A stretch of DNA of 28,326 nt from a virus (IMGVR_UViG_3300046048_000459:1-28326); one strand, 5' to 3'. Numbered from the stretch's first letter, positions 1-8,660 are shown. The notes: a model not told the origin generated them from the letters alone. Made by a program: numbers and translations.

Positions 1-244
1 CCACGATTAGGTTGCGCGGAACGTCGAGCGTGTCAGTGAGCAATGTGATGGTCGTTGCAGCATCCGTTGCAACCGTTGTTCCGTCACAGATGGCATCGGT
101 ATCGGCCGTATCGGGGGCACCAAGATTCACCGCTACCAGGTGAGACAGTAAAGCGCCTCGCCGCCCGTCCGGACTGTAGCCGGCGTAGGCAACGTCGCCA
201 TGATAGATTTCGTCTGCGTGAGTAATCGTGTGTCGCGTGGTCAT
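1..244 (-). CDS. Phage structural-type protein, N-terminal part (cut by left edge)
   Basis: The ATG is at 244 and the frame stays open to the window edge, giving 81 residues beginning MTTRHTITHADEIYHGD. It is the next gene after the major capsid gene on the same strand. Its Thr/Asp/Val-rich stretch (DTLDVPRNLIV) resembles beta-rich virion proteins found next to capsid genes. That resemblance and the position suggest a head-decoration or structural role, but no domain is certain from the fragment. Confidence 0.6.
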   Translation of the reverse strand, partial: MTTRHTITHADEIYHGDVAYAGYSPDGRRGALLSHLVAVNLGAPDTADTDAICDGTTVATDAATTITLLTDTLDVPRNLIV

Positions 245-256
245 TGCGTAAACTCC

Positions 257-289
257 GTCTCAGGTTGAGACGCCCTCACGAGGAGGGCG
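257..289 (-). other. Two adjacent hairpins between capsid gene and next gene
   Basis: GTCTCA (257-262) pairs with TGAGAC (266-271) around a 3-nt loop. CGCCCTC (271-277) pairs with GAGGGCG (283-289) around a 5-nt loop. They fill the gap between the capsid stop and the next start. No T-run follows on the minus strand, so this is not a classic terminator. RNA processing or 3'-end protection of the capsid message is possible. Confidence 0.4.
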
Positions 290-310
290 GAGCTGTTGCG
301 TTGCGGTTGA

Positions 311-1225
311 TTATGCCGCCATGGAGCCGTAGAAGGCGCGCGGATCGGTCCAGCCGAAGCTGTAACGCTCGCGGCCCTTGTACTGCGCATTGCCGGTGCT
401 GAAGTCCTCCTGCATGCCGCGCTGGAGCGCGATGCGCTTCATGTGCTTCAGGCCCTCGGGACAGTCGGTCTTGATGCCCCAGGCGTCTGCATCGGTCATG
501 CGGGTGACGATGACCGGCTCGGCGCTGTAGAACGAACCACGGCGCGACTTGACGGCGTTGACATCGTTGTCGGCGGTGCCTGGACGCATAGTGCTCGCGC
601 GCAGGCGCTCGAAGGCATACTCGGCTTCCGGAGGGCCGATGAGCTTCATTGGGCGCAGGGCGATGGGCTGGCCGCGGTCGTCCTTGGCCTTACGGATCAT
701 CACCAGCACGTCCTCGATGGCTGCCTCGGAGACCTGTGCGGCCGTCGCCAGGACATTGCTGAACGTTGAGCCGTTAGCCATCGGATGGGCCGTCGACAGC
801 AGAGATACGCCGTCGCCGCCGAGATAGGACCCGCTGCGGGCGTTGTTCAGGACGGAGGCGCCATAGGTCTCCTTGGTGTTGAAGAAGGCGCGGGCGAGAG
901 CGGACGAGAACTTCGGGCCGAGGCGCTGATAGCGGTTGTCCTCGATGGCCTGCTGCGTGATCTCGAAGCCCAGCGCCACCTCGATGTGGGTGTAGCGCTT
1001 GGTCCACGCCTGCCCACCCTCGTCGTAGCTCAGGGCCTGGCCCTCGCCACGCTCAGGAGCGAGACCGAAGCCGTATTCGAGTACGTCTTCCTCGAAGGCG
1101 CGCGTCGAACTCTCGGTGTCGAACACGTCGCTCCACTCGGGAGACAGTTGGTTGTAGGCCATCCCGAAGTGGGCGTTGAGCCCGTCTTCCAGGTCGGCCG
1201 GGAAGCTGGCGCGATTCATGGGCAT
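311..1225 (-). CDS. Major capsid protein
   Basis: This 304-residue protein would form the icosahedral shell of the head. The length is typical of phage major capsid proteins. The sequence has an acidic N-terminal arm (residues about 30-65), a region FEITQQAIEDNRY, a loop LLSTAHPMANG, and an Arg/Trp-rich C-terminal end (RERYSFGWTDPRAFYG). These are features I associate with the HK97-fold/Mu gpT-like capsid group. Position supports it: scaffold and portal lie upstream in the same leftward operon. An AAGGGG Shine-Dalgarno lies 8 nt before the ATG at 1225, and a second Met follows two codons later. The exact capsid family is inferred, not proven. Confidence 0.85.
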   Translation of the reverse strand: MPMNRASFPADLEDGLNAHFGMAYNQLSPEWSDVFDTESSTRAFEEDVLEYGFGLAPERGEGQALSYDEGGQAWTKRYTHIEVALGFEITQQAIEDNRYQRLGPKFSSALARAFFNTKETYGASVLNNARSGSYLGGDGVSLLSTAHPMANGSTFSNVLATAAQVSEAAIEDVLVMIRKAKDDRGQPIALRPMKLIGPPEAEYAFERLRASTMRPGTADNDVNAVKSRRGSFYSAEPVIVTRMTDADAWGIKTDCPEGLKHMKRIALQRGMQEDFSTGNAQYKGRERYSFGWTDPRAFYGSMAA

Positions 1226-1264
1226 GATGGTTTCCCCTTAGACGAAAAATTCGTTGCCGATCCG

Positions 1265-1831
1265 TTAGACGCCGCCGACGCCGGAGACTGACTGCTGGAT
1301 TTCGTGCTCGACGAACATGACCTCGGCCTTGGCATAGGCGCCATAGGCGTTGTCGGCGCGGGGCACGAGGCGCAGGAGCTTCAGGCTCTTGCCAGTGCCC
1401 GCGACTGAGCTTCCCACGACGTTCATGTTGGCGTTGCCAGTGGCGGTCGATCCGGCTGGGGTATCCCAGTCAGCCAAGTTGCCGATGTCGGCTGCGGCGA
1501 GGGTGTCGCACTGGCATTCGTAAATCGTCTGCGGGGCACGTACCACGTAGGCCACGATGTCGGTGCAGTTGGATTCGCCAGTCCAATAGCGGGAAAACTG
1601 CTGCTTGCCGTCGGAATCGACGTAGCGGCAGCCGACGAAGACGCCGATGTTGTTTACGTTGCCCGCCTCGGCAACAGCGATGTTGGTGCCGGTGCCGGTC
1701 ATCTGCACGGGATAGCCGTAGTAAATGGCCGTGCTGTAATCGGCCGCCATGCTCATCTCTTCGACAGGCGGGGTGCCGCCGGTCTCCAGACGGAGCGGAC
1801 GAAGCCCGAACGGGGTGTTCTCGTTGGCCAT
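1265..1831 (-). CDS. Small capsid-associated structural protein (possible decoration protein)
   Basis: A protein of 188 residues. It begins MANENTPFGLRPLR, an opening I recognise from phage virion proteins encoded next to capsid genes. The rest is rich in Gly, Ala, Thr and Val, with no transmembrane segment or catalytic motif, as expected for a beta-rich structural protein. It sits directly upstream of the major capsid gene, separated by about 40 bases. A head-decoration or vertex role is inferred from position and composition. It is preceded by the largest gap in the head operon, which contains a stem-loop. Confidence 0.6.
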   Translation of the reverse strand: MANENTPFGLRPLRLETGGTPPVEEMSMAADYSTAIYYGYPVQMTGTGTNIAVAEAGNVNNIGVFVGCRYVDSDGKQQFSRYWTGESNCTDIVAYVVRAPQTIYECQCDTLAAADIGNLADWDTPAGSTATGNANMNVVGSSVAGTGKSLKLLRLVPRADNAYGAYAKAEVMFVEHEIQQSVSGVGGV

Positions 1832-1875
1832 GTTATAGCCCTCAAAAGCGATTAACAGAAACGATGAAAATTCGT

Positions 1876-1912
1876 GTGCGGATAGCCTAGCACTATTGCT
1901 TGACTACCGCAC
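1876..1912 (-). promoter_or_regulatory. Structured intergenic element before the capsid genes
   Basis: GTGCGG (1876-1881) pairs with CCGCAC (1907-1912), and TAG (1883-1885) with CTA (1904-1906) around a bulged A. An inner hairpin has AGCA (1889-1892) pairing with TGCT (1897-1900). There is no T-run and no good sigma70 promoter. It may be an RNA processing or expression-level element that separates capsid genes from upstream genes. Confidence 0.35.
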
Positions 1913-1940
1913 AACATTTTGTTACCCGCGCGACGGAAAG

Positions 1941-2600
1941 CTACCCATCCGCATCCAACGGGGCCTGCCGCCGCCCGCGCTCGACCTGAACTCGCGGCTC
2001 GAACCGATCCAGCTTCACGCCGCCACGGTCTTCGCGCGACCGGGTGCCGTACAACCTCCGTTTGACTTCATCCATCTGCCCTTGCGCCGCCTTGCGCCGC
2101 GCCCGGATCGCCCGCTCGTGGACCTCGATGGGCCGCTGCATCAGCACCGCACCATGCACGCCGATGACCTGCTGATCTCGGAAATCGACCTCCAGAATTC
2201 CACGCAGCTCCTTCGGCAAGGAATCCGCCAGCACCGGGGTCCAGCCCTGGTTCATCGACTTGAACACGTTGCCTTGGTACGGTTGACCGGCGAGATGGGT
2301 TGTCACCCACAGCAACGCCTGCCCCGGCAACGCATCCCTGAACACCTTGGCGTCGAGCAGCGCCGGCTCTTCCCAGGCGTCGGCATCGGTGTCCTCGTGG
2401 ATCGAATCGGCCGCGCGCAACTCCTGGTCGCGGGATGTGCGGTACATCGATTCCTCGCGACTGCGGAACTCTTCGAGCTGCTTGCGCATCATTGCCAGCT
2501 CTTCCCGCATGTCGCGCACATCATCCGATAGGCGCTGCTTCACGTTCAGCCGGCGGGCGTCGTGCTCGAACGGCGAGCCTTCGTCGAATTCTTCTGTCAT
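1941..2600 (-). CDS. Hypothetical head-module protein between scaffold and capsid genes
   Basis: A 219-residue protein. Residues about 20-60 are heptad-like and strongly charged (RDMREELAMMRKQLEEF), predicting a coiled coil. The middle part (GNVFKSMNQGWTPV, then IGVHGAVLMQRPIEVHE) is compact and recurs, as far as I recall, in proteins of phage head operons. The C-terminus is Arg-rich. It lies 15 bases after the scaffold gene and before the capsid-associated gene, so a role in head assembly or as a minor virion protein is likely. No catalytic motif is visible. Confidence 0.6.
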   Translation of the reverse strand: MTEEFDEGSPFEHDARRLNVKQRLSDDVRDMREELAMMRKQLEEFRSREESMYRTSRDQELRAADSIHEDTDADAWEEPALLDAKVFRDALPGQALLWVTTHLAGQPYQGNVFKSMNQGWTPVLADSLPKELRGILEVDFRDQQVIGVHGAVLMQRPIEVHERAIRARRKAAQGQMDEVKRRLYGTRSREDRGGVKLDRFEPRVQVERGRRQAPLDADG

Positions 2601-2615
2601 TTCATTCTTCCTCTG

Positions 2616-3419
2616 TCAGTTCAGATCGGCATCACGGTTGCGCCAGTTACGCACGTCCTGCGGCTTTCTTGGGTCGAATCCCCAACGCGCCATGCTCGCC
2701 GCCTCGTCCTTGCTCGGGCGCGCCAGCGACCCAGGTCCGCGCCGCTGCGATCGTCCGGATACGCGCGAATCCCCGGCAACGTCGGCGCCCGTGCCCTGCT
2801 TGCGGTTCAACCTCGCGTCGATCTCGTCGTACAAACGCCGGTTGTTGCGCCCGAAACGCTGCTCCAGTTCGGTGGCGATCTGCTTGGCCTTGCGTGCCCG
2901 CACGCTGTCGTAGTTCGGCGAGCCCTCGTCGAACCAGTCCATGTTGCGATCTACCCACGCCTGCGCCTCGGGGGCCAGCGCCACCCGCTGCTGTTCGTGC
3001 GCCGCCGCTTCCTGCTCACGCTGCGGCTTGGCCGCCTCCGCCGACCGCTGCTCAATGACGAACCGCTTGCGCTCCAGCGCCCTAAGCGCCTTGTCGGCCG
3101 CGTCGAACACGTCCATGTCGTCCTCGTCGAGAGCCTTACGCCGTTTCGCCATCAGCTCGGCTTCCTGCTGCTCCAGCGCCGTCAGCTCGGCTTCCTGCGT
3201 ACCCTGTGCGGCGGCCTGCTCGCGCTCCTTCAGCGCCAGCTCGGCGGCAGCAAGTCGCTCCTCCATGCGCCGAATGGCCTCAGTACTGTCGTCAGTCGAT
3301 TGATCGGCCGGCCGCTCCTCATCGGTGTCGGCATCGGTATCGACGAAAGCCTCGTCCTCGTCGGTGAAATCGTCTTCGTCAACGAAATCTGCTGATTTTC
3401 CCATCGTGTCGTCCCCCAT
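2616..3419 (-). CDS. Scaffolding protein (probable)
   Basis: This protein of about 267 residues probably directs procapsid assembly and then leaves the head. The evidence is architecture rather than a motif: a very acidic, low-complexity N-terminus (many D/E, residues 5-40), a long Ala/Glu/Gln/Arg-rich helical region predicted as coiled coil (about 50-150), and a basic C-terminal end (ARWGFDPRKPQDVRNWRNRD). It lies between portal and capsid genes, the usual scaffold position. I chose the ATG at 3419, which overlaps the upstream TGA as TGATG. A GTG one codon earlier (3422) and an ATG at 3404 are alternatives. Confidence 0.7.
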   Translation of the reverse strand: MGDDTMGKSADFVDEDDFTDEDEAFVDTDADTDEERPADQSTDDSTEAIRRMEERLAAAELALKEREQAAAQGTQEAELTALEQQEAELMAKRRKALDEDDMDVFDAADKALRALERKRFVIEQRSAEAAKPQREQEAAAHEQQRVALAPEAQAWVDRNMDWFDEGSPNYDSVRARKAKQIATELEQRFGRNNRRLYDEIDARLNRKQGTGADVAGDSRVSGRSQRRGPGSLARPSKDEAASMARWGFDPRKPQDVRNWRNRDADLN

Positions 3420-3805
3420 CACATCACCAGCGCTTCCGGAGTGCTGGCCCGCGCCAACACCTCGTCGTCGTTCAGGACGCGGATGTCGATTGGCATCCCG
3501 TCGGCGTCCTTGAGCTTGAAGCTCATACCGCTGTACTGGCGAACGAGCACCCAGTCACCGACCTTGCACCAGGGCTCGGCGCCCATAAACTTGGGATGCG
3601 CGTAACAGTCCGGGCCAACCGCCAACACTTCTGCCACGAACTGGACATGCCGCCCAAGCTCCAAGGTCTCGTCCACCATCACGATGCCGCCCGCCGTCTT
3701 CTGGGCGATCTTCGCTGGGTGGACCAGTAGCCGATACCCAACCGGCTCCGGAAGCGTCCCAGGAACGATCTTCGGTCGTTCTATTTCAAGCACTATGGTT
3801 GACAC
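3419..3805 (-). CDS. GroES-like co-chaperonin (Cpn10 family)
   Basis: A protein of 128 residues with the Cpn10 pattern: PVGYRLLVHP near residue 22 (the strand that opens GroES), KTAGGIVMVDET at about 36-47, which matches the mobile loop that docks on GroEL, then AEVLAVGPD and a CKVGDWVLVRQYSG segment like the GroES core. It carries about 20 extra N-terminal residues and is longer than bacterial GroES (about 97). It is embedded between scaffold and portal-side genes. By analogy with T4 gp31, it may adapt the host GroEL to fold the phage capsid. The family call is strong. The capsid link is inferred from position. Confidence 0.85.
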   Translation of the reverse strand: MSTIVLEIERPKIVPGTLPEPVGYRLLVHPAKIAQKTAGGIVMVDETLELGRHVQFVAEVLAVGPDCYAHPKFMGAEPWCKVGDWVLVRQYSGMSFKLKDADGMPIDIRVLNDDEVLARASTPEALVM

Positions 3806-3808
3806 ACG

Positions 3809-4024
3809 TCACCTCTCGTCGTTGTCGTCGTCATCACGCAGATAATCGCGATAGATGCTGTCCAGCAACTTCGCGCACCGTTTGTAGGCCGCTATCTGGG
3901 CCACAGTCGCCTGGTATGACGCCCAATCCTTTGCGCTACCGCCACCAAGTTTCTCCTCGGCGGCACGCACCTCGTCGCGTACCGCCGCCATGAAGTCGTC
4001 TCGGATGCCCATTCGTTCAGACAT
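3809..4024 (-). CDS. Small conserved-type head-module protein
   Basis: A 71-residue charged, helical protein containing the segment AKDWASYQATVAQIAAYK followed by an acidic tail (YLRDDDDNDER). A small protein with a similar 'KDWxxY…VxxIxxLxxA' helix is common next to portal or scaffold genes in podovirus-like phages, to my recollection. No function is known to me. It overlaps the preceding gene by 8 bases (TGTCTGA junction) and lies 3 bases before the GroES-like start, so translation is probably coupled. Confidence 0.65.
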   Translation of the reverse strand: MSERMGIRDDFMAAVRDEVRAAEEKLGGGSAKDWASYQATVAQIAAYKRCAKLLDSIYRDYLRDDDDNDER

Positions 4025-4328
4025 TGGTTGTCCCCATCACTGCTTCATCGATGCTCCAGGGATAGATGCTTACACCGTATCGCTGCATACGCCTAAACGC
4101 CCGGCGTTGCCGATTGAGCGCGTATTCAAACGCCGGAGACCATAACCCATCGCTTCCTAGTTGCTCGTCCCACCAGAAAAATTGCGCCCTTAGCTTGTCT
4201 GCTAACAGCCAATCTTTCAGATCTCGCGCCGCAGTCCAATCAACAAAAATGCGACGCACATCCTCGCGCTCTTCAGGCAATAGCCTGTCCAAATTACGGA
4301 TTTCATCGACCGTTGGTGTCACGCTCAT
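4017..4328 (-). CDS. Hypothetical protein, Trp-rich, head operon
   Basis: A 103-residue protein with seven Trp residues, including FFWWDEQLGSDGLWSP, and many charged residues. There is no signal peptide or transmembrane segment. I do not recognise the family. Its end overlaps the next gene by 8 bases and its start overlaps the upstream zinc-ribbon-like gene by 26 bases, so it belongs to the co-translated head operon. Its base composition is more AT-rich than the portal gene, which may mark a recently acquired gene. Confidence 0.6.
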   Translation of the reverse strand: MSVTPTVDEIRNLDRLLPEEREDVRRIFVDWTAARDLKDWLLADKLRAQFFWWDEQLGSDGLWSPAFEYALNRQRRAFRRMQRYGVSIYPWSIDEAVMGTTNV

Positions 4329-4515
4329 TGTAGGTCACTTCTCCAGACGGAATCTGGACACATGGGCAGCGCATTGAATGCGGAGAATTTCCACCTCCAC
4401 ATACCGGGCACACCCATCCATAAGTCCCAACCAGCAACCCGGAATTGTCTTCTTCGTCAGGAAGGCAGTACTTGTATCGGTCGTCCTCGTACTGGTCATC
4501 TAACGGCTTAGCCAT
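4303..4515 (-). CDS. Small zinc-ribbon-like protein
   Basis: A 70-residue protein. The acidic N-terminus (DDQYEDDRYKY) is followed by WVCPVCGGGNSPHSMRCPCV, where CPVC and CPC can supply four zinc ligands. The start codon overlaps the portal stop (ATGGCTAA), and a GGAGG Shine-Dalgarno lies inside the portal's last codons, so translation is coupled to the portal. The function is unknown. A zinc-stabilised binding module is the only inference the sequence supports. Confidence 0.65.
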   Translation of the reverse strand: MAKPLDDQYEDDRYKYCLPDEEDNSGLLVGTYGWVCPVCGGGNSPHSMRCPCVQIPSGEVTYNERDTNGR

Positions 4516-6910
4516 TCATTACCTCCGATCCGGAGTTGCCGGCTGACTTGGCGTTTCTCGTCCCGCCCGGCTCGGTCGCGTTCATCACGTCCAGCGCTCG
4601 GCTCATGCCAGCCTTCTGCATCAGATCGGCGGCAATCGAGTCGGCCAACTCGCGCTCCATCTGCGCCTGCGCCTTGCGGTCATCGCGCATGATGTCCGCC
4701 GACGCCACCGCGTCCTTGCGCGCGATCTCGGCTTGGGTCGACTCGGCCTTCATCGCGATGTCGGCCCCGGTCCCCGCCGCCTGCTCGCCACCAAATCCAA
4801 ACTCAGGCATCGGGACCACGGCAACCTGCGCCGCCATCTGCGCCAACTGGTTCTCGACCTCCGGCGCCAACTCCTGCCCGTCCATCGGCAACTGAATCCC
4901 CATCGCCTGCGCCATCTGCGCCCGGTACAACGCCGCGTAGTGCTCTGCCACATGCGCCTCGACCATCGGCCCGATCTTCTTGCGCATCTCCTGCGGCACC
5001 ACGCGCCACCACGCCGCATGTACCGCCAGGTGCGCCCCATGATCCTGGTCGGGATACACACGCACCGGCTGCCCGCCGAGCAGCGCCGAGCCCTCGGATA
5101 CCGGGTCACGTCGCGGGATCTCCGCCGGCTGCGGCAAATACTCGTCGACGTTGGCAATCCGCATGACCTTCAACATCTCGGCATGGGCCTTGCGCCTGTC
5201 GTAGATGTCCGGGTTCGCATCCGCCAACTGCACCACGCTCTGCGCGCGCGCAATGCGCTGCGTGTTAGTCACGGTGTTCGGGTCGCTCACCGGCACCACA
5301 TCGACACGCCCGTCAAAGTCGCTCGCCATGATGTAGCGGTCTCCACCCTCGACTGCATACGGGTATTCGTCGGCCATGCGCTCGGAGATCAGTTCGGCGA
5401 CCAAACGAAACTCCTGTCGTGCCGCCTCGTGCATCCGCTTGTGAATTGCCGTGATCGGTTCCAACCCCTGCTCGATCAACGCCAACGTCGTGCCTACCGG
5501 GGCGTTGTTGTTGGCATCGCCAAGCAAGTTGTCCATCGTGCTGCCAAGCTGCCCGCCAAGGTTCTGGATCAACTCCAGGAGCTTGACCAGGGCATCGGAT
5601 GGGGGCGAATAGATGAACTCGTGGAAGGCGGTCTTCAGGTCTTCCGAATTCAGATCGGTCTCCGTCCATTTACCCATCTGGATCTCAATATTGCCCGTCC
5701 GCATCGCCGCATCCCGCGACACCAGCCCGCCCTTCATGTTGTGCAGATAGGCCGCATCGAGCAGCGACCGCAGCGCCGCAGTCGCCGCCGACGATAGGCC
5801 GCCGATCAGGTGGTACAGCCCCCAGCCGAAGAAGCCGTAGCCCTGAGAGAAGCGATAGTGGATCAGGTGAACGCGCCGCTGCTTGCGCTCGTCGTCGTAG
5901 CGCCAGTTGCGCGAGATCCGCAACACCCGCTGCGAGTCCTTGTCAACCGTCACCAGGTACGGCAGGCCAACCCCGGTTGCCTCGCCTTCCGCGTCCTCGT
6001 CCTCGAAGCCCGGCAAATCTAGGAAACACGCGCACTCGTAGCGCGTATAGGTCGCGTCCTCGTCGTCGGTGTCGACAGGCGAAGTTCCCTGCGCGTCGTC
6101 TATCGCTTCCTCGGTCGAGTTGCGATCTCCGGCCAGGTCCATCGGAGCCTGTAGCGTCACCCGGTCCTCATCCAGGTAAAAACCGCTCGACTGCTTGCGG
6201 CGCGTGTCGTTCGCGCTTTCCTCGAACTCGTAGGTGAACCGCTTGGCGGTTCTCAAATCGGTCGTTCGGTGCGGCACATAGACACGCGATGGTTCGATAA
6301 CGCGGCGCACAATGCCGCCCTCAACCGGACAGAAATAGGCGCGCACAAAGACGCTCCCGGAGAGCGGCAACCGCTGCAACAGCCGGTCCTGCTCTTCGAA
6401 CGCCCCTGGCATCAGCTCCGTGTAGGCATAGTTCAAAAACCCTTCAACCCGCTCCGCTTGGTCGGCTCTCTCCTGCGTGCGCTCGCCAAGGACGATGGTC
6501 TTGACCGGACCGCCTGCCGGCCAGGTCTCCTTGAGCGCCCGACTTGAGAACTGCACCATGGCGAGGGCGAGCATCGGATGAACCACGCGAGACGCGCCGG
6601 GGAAATCCGCGCCCCCCTCTACCTTGTCGGACACCCCGAGGAGACGGATGCCCCTGGCCTCGCGCTCTTCCCAGTCCTTCCTCGTCTGCTCGTCCGTGTC
6701 CACCCACTCGCATACGTCCTGCGCAAGCCGCCCGAGGTAGGCATCCGTCTGAAGTTCGGCAAGATTCGCGTGAAAGTCGATCTCCGGCATGGCATCCAGG
6801 TCGTCAATGCCCGCGCCATACTCCTCATCGGCGAATTCCTCGCCCATGTCGGTGCCCAGTTCCGCGTACATGCCTTCTGCTTCTCTCATCGCCGCCTCTT
6901 GCTCAGCCAT
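4508..6910 (-). CDS. Portal protein
   Basis: An 800-residue protein expected to form the dodecameric portal ring through which DNA is packaged and ejected. It directly follows terL (overlap ATGGCTGA), the classic terminase-portal order. The size and sequence fit the large podovirus/P22-like portals: an acidic N-terminal 50 residues, FPGASRVVHPML at about 100, a central helical wing and stem region (ALIEQGLEPITAIHKRMHEA at about 470), and a C-terminal Ala/Gln/Glu-rich helical barrel-like extension after residue about 650. No catalytic motifs are expected. It is the longest gene of the head operon, and the overlaps on both sides suggest translational coupling. Confidence 0.9.
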   Translation of the reverse strand: MAEQEAAMREAEGMYAELGTDMGEEFADEEYGAGIDDLDAMPEIDFHANLAELQTDAYLGRLAQDVCEWVDTDEQTRKDWEEREARGIRLLGVSDKVEGGADFPGASRVVHPMLALAMVQFSSRALKETWPAGGPVKTIVLGERTQERADQAERVEGFLNYAYTELMPGAFEEQDRLLQRLPLSGSVFVRAYFCPVEGGIVRRVIEPSRVYVPHRTTDLRTAKRFTYEFEESANDTRRKQSSGFYLDEDRVTLQAPMDLAGDRNSTEEAIDDAQGTSPVDTDDEDATYTRYECACFLDLPGFEDEDAEGEATGVGLPYLVTVDKDSQRVLRISRNWRYDDERKQRRVHLIHYRFSQGYGFFGWGLYHLIGGLSSAATAALRSLLDAAYLHNMKGGLVSRDAAMRTGNIEIQMGKWTETDLNSEDLKTAFHEFIYSPPSDALVKLLELIQNLGGQLGSTMDNLLGDANNNAPVGTTLALIEQGLEPITAIHKRMHEAARQEFRLVAELISERMADEYPYAVEGGDRYIMASDFDGRVDVVPVSDPNTVTNTQRIARAQSVVQLADANPDIYDRRKAHAEMLKVMRIANVDEYLPQPAEIPRRDPVSEGSALLGGQPVRVYPDQDHGAHLAVHAAWWRVVPQEMRKKIGPMVEAHVAEHYAALYRAQMAQAMGIQLPMDGQELAPEVENQLAQMAAQVAVVPMPEFGFGGEQAAGTGADIAMKAESTQAEIARKDAVASADIMRDDRKAQAQMERELADSIAADLMQKAGMSRALDVMNATEPGGTRNAKSAGNSGSEVMNG

Positions 6911-8657
6911 AGCCGTATCTCCACTCGGTGTTGTCCGCTGTCCGGCTTTGCGCCGCGAGGCGGTCCTCTAGGTAGTCGTCTTCGTGTGCCCGCAATCGGT
7001 CTCGCCTATCGTCAGGCTCTAAATCATCGTCTGGATGGTGTACCCAGTGCTTGCGCTCCAGGTACAGGATGGCCTGCGTCACCGTGTCGGCTAGGTCTGC
7101 ACTTGGCGGTTCGCCAGCGGGGAACGTCGCCACGCGGTCGATAAGGTCTTGCGCCCAGCGCAGCGGGACACGCTCGTTCCCCTCCTCGCGGCTCGGGACC
7201 CAGATCAGACCGGCCTTGAGCAGCCGTTGGGCCAGATAAGCGCGGGACACCTTGTCGCCATCGGGTTTCGGGTCGTAGGTGCGGACGTAGATTCCTGGGA
7301 TGCGGCCGAGGGTCTGGCGCATGGAGATCCCGCTTGCCTTCGCCTCGATCAGGTGGGCGTCGCCGGGGTGCGTGAGCTTGTCCTTGCTCTCCGCCTTGGC
7401 TGCCTCGATCAGTTCTGGATAGGCGCATCGCTCGTACCATCGGCCGAGGAGCATAAGGCAATGGCGCTGGAGGTCTTCGTGATAGAACACGCCCCAACGG
7501 GTCTTCGCGCTGTAGGCATTCGCCTTTAGGTCTTTCTCGGAGAGCGCCGTATCCCATGACGCGAAGCAGTGCAGCATCCGAGGGAAGGCCATGTTCGCGG
7601 TCTTGCCGTCCTTACCCCAGACGCGCCACCACTGCGACTTGAGGATGCCGCCAGATAACGGGGCCGGCCGCTGCTGGAGCTGCCCGGCCGTGCCGTATTC
7701 CCCGAGATCCTCTTTGAGCGCGTTGACTGCGGCGCGCGGGAATCGCTGCGGGTCCATCAGTTCGCCCAGCTTGCGGCGCGGGTCGGCGAGGTGGGCAGCT
7801 TCCGGGCCGATGTCGGCGACCGGGTTGTAGCCTGGCTCCCCCTCGTACTCCATCGCGATTGAGAGATGCACCCACGCCTGTTTCTTCTTCGCGAGCACGT
7901 GACCAGCCAGGTCGTTGGTCCGCAGCCGCTGCATGATGATGATGCGCAGCGAGTCGCGTAGCGAGTTGACGCGCGTGCTCAGGCTCTGATCCCACGCCCG
8001 GAGCGTCGATTGGATCTCCACGTCGGAGAATGCGCGCTTAGCATCGTGCGGGTCGTCAACGATCAGGATGCCACCGCGCTTGCCTGTCACTGCTCCATTA
8101 ACCGTGACCCCGAGGCGGTAGCCCTTTCTGGACGTCTGGAAGAAGGTCTTCTCCCATTGCCGCGGATCTGGGACGACAGCTAGGCCCCACAGCGACCGAT
8201 ACCAGTCTGATTCGACGATGGCGCGGTGCTTCAAGTTGTCGCGAATGACCAGCGAATCCTCGTTACTTGCTGCTAGGAATCGTTCGCCAGGGTCGCGAGC
8301 CCAGATCCACGCTGGCCACATCACGGACGTGAGCAGGGACTTAGACGAGCCAGGAGGGACGGTAATCAGCAGGTATGGACTGCGCAGCCGGCGTTCGTAT
8401 GCAGCTTGGAGGTAGCCGCATATCGTCGTCATATGCCACGACCATTCGAGCGTTGTGCTTGGCTCCAGCACCGGCCAGGCCGCTCGAACGAACGCTTCGA
8501 ACGACTTTTCAAGCCGCTCGCACTCGGCGCGGCGTGCTAGCTCAGCCTTGATCGCGGCGCGTTCGGCCCAGGCTTCGGGCGTCATCTGCCGGCGTAGCAG
8601 CTCCTCGCGGATCTGCTCGCGTTCGTCCAGGGCGGCATTGCCGGGCGCGTCATTCAT
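6903..8657 (-). CDS. terL: Terminase large subunit (packaging ATPase-nuclease)
   Basis: This 584-residue motor pumps DNA into the prohead and cuts it. In the ATPase domain, Walker A is PPGSSKS (about 101-107), a deviant P-loop usual for terminases. Walker B is GILIVDDPHD (about 196-205), and the coupling motif follows at IIMQRLRTNDLAG (240-252). The segment YGTAGQLQQRPAP (321-333) is typical of TerL proteins. The nuclease domain starts with FASWDT (Asp 369 as a likely metal ligand), and a late acidic stretch, PPSADLADTVTQAILYLERK, fits its last catalytic region. It overlaps the portal gene by 8 bases. The length is normal and no motif is missing. Confidence 0.95.
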   Translation of the reverse strand: MNDAPGNAALDEREQIREELLRRQMTPEAWAERAAIKAELARRAECERLEKSFEAFVRAAWPVLEPSTTLEWSWHMTTICGYLQAAYERRLRSPYLLITVPPGSSKSLLTSVMWPAWIWARDPGERFLAASNEDSLVIRDNLKHRAIVESDWYRSLWGLAVVPDPRQWEKTFFQTSRKGYRLGVTVNGAVTGKRGGILIVDDPHDAKRAFSDVEIQSTLRAWDQSLSTRVNSLRDSLRIIIMQRLRTNDLAGHVLAKKKQAWVHLSIAMEYEGEPGYNPVADIGPEAAHLADPRRKLGELMDPQRFPRAAVNALKEDLGEYGTAGQLQQRPAPLSGGILKSQWWRVWGKDGKTANMAFPRMLHCFASWDTALSEKDLKANAYSAKTRWGVFYHEDLQRHCLMLLGRWYERCAYPELIEAAKAESKDKLTHPGDAHLIEAKASGISMRQTLGRIPGIYVRTYDPKPDGDKVSRAYLAQRLLKAGLIWVPSREEGNERVPLRWAQDLIDRVATFPAGEPPSADLADTVTQAILYLERKHWVHHPDDDLEPDDRRDRLRAHEDDYLEDRLAAQSRTADNTEWRYGYG

Positions 8658-8660
8658 CTG

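Noticed and set aside
2562-3395. 277-codon plus-strand frame antisense to the scaffold gene
   Set aside because: Low-complexity shadow of the coiled-coil coding sequence. There is no ribosome-binding site and no neighbour on that strand.
4733-5797. 354-codon plus-strand frame antisense to the portal gene
   Set aside because: It is rich in His, Arg and Leu with no domain, and is an antisense shadow of the portal in GC-rich DNA.
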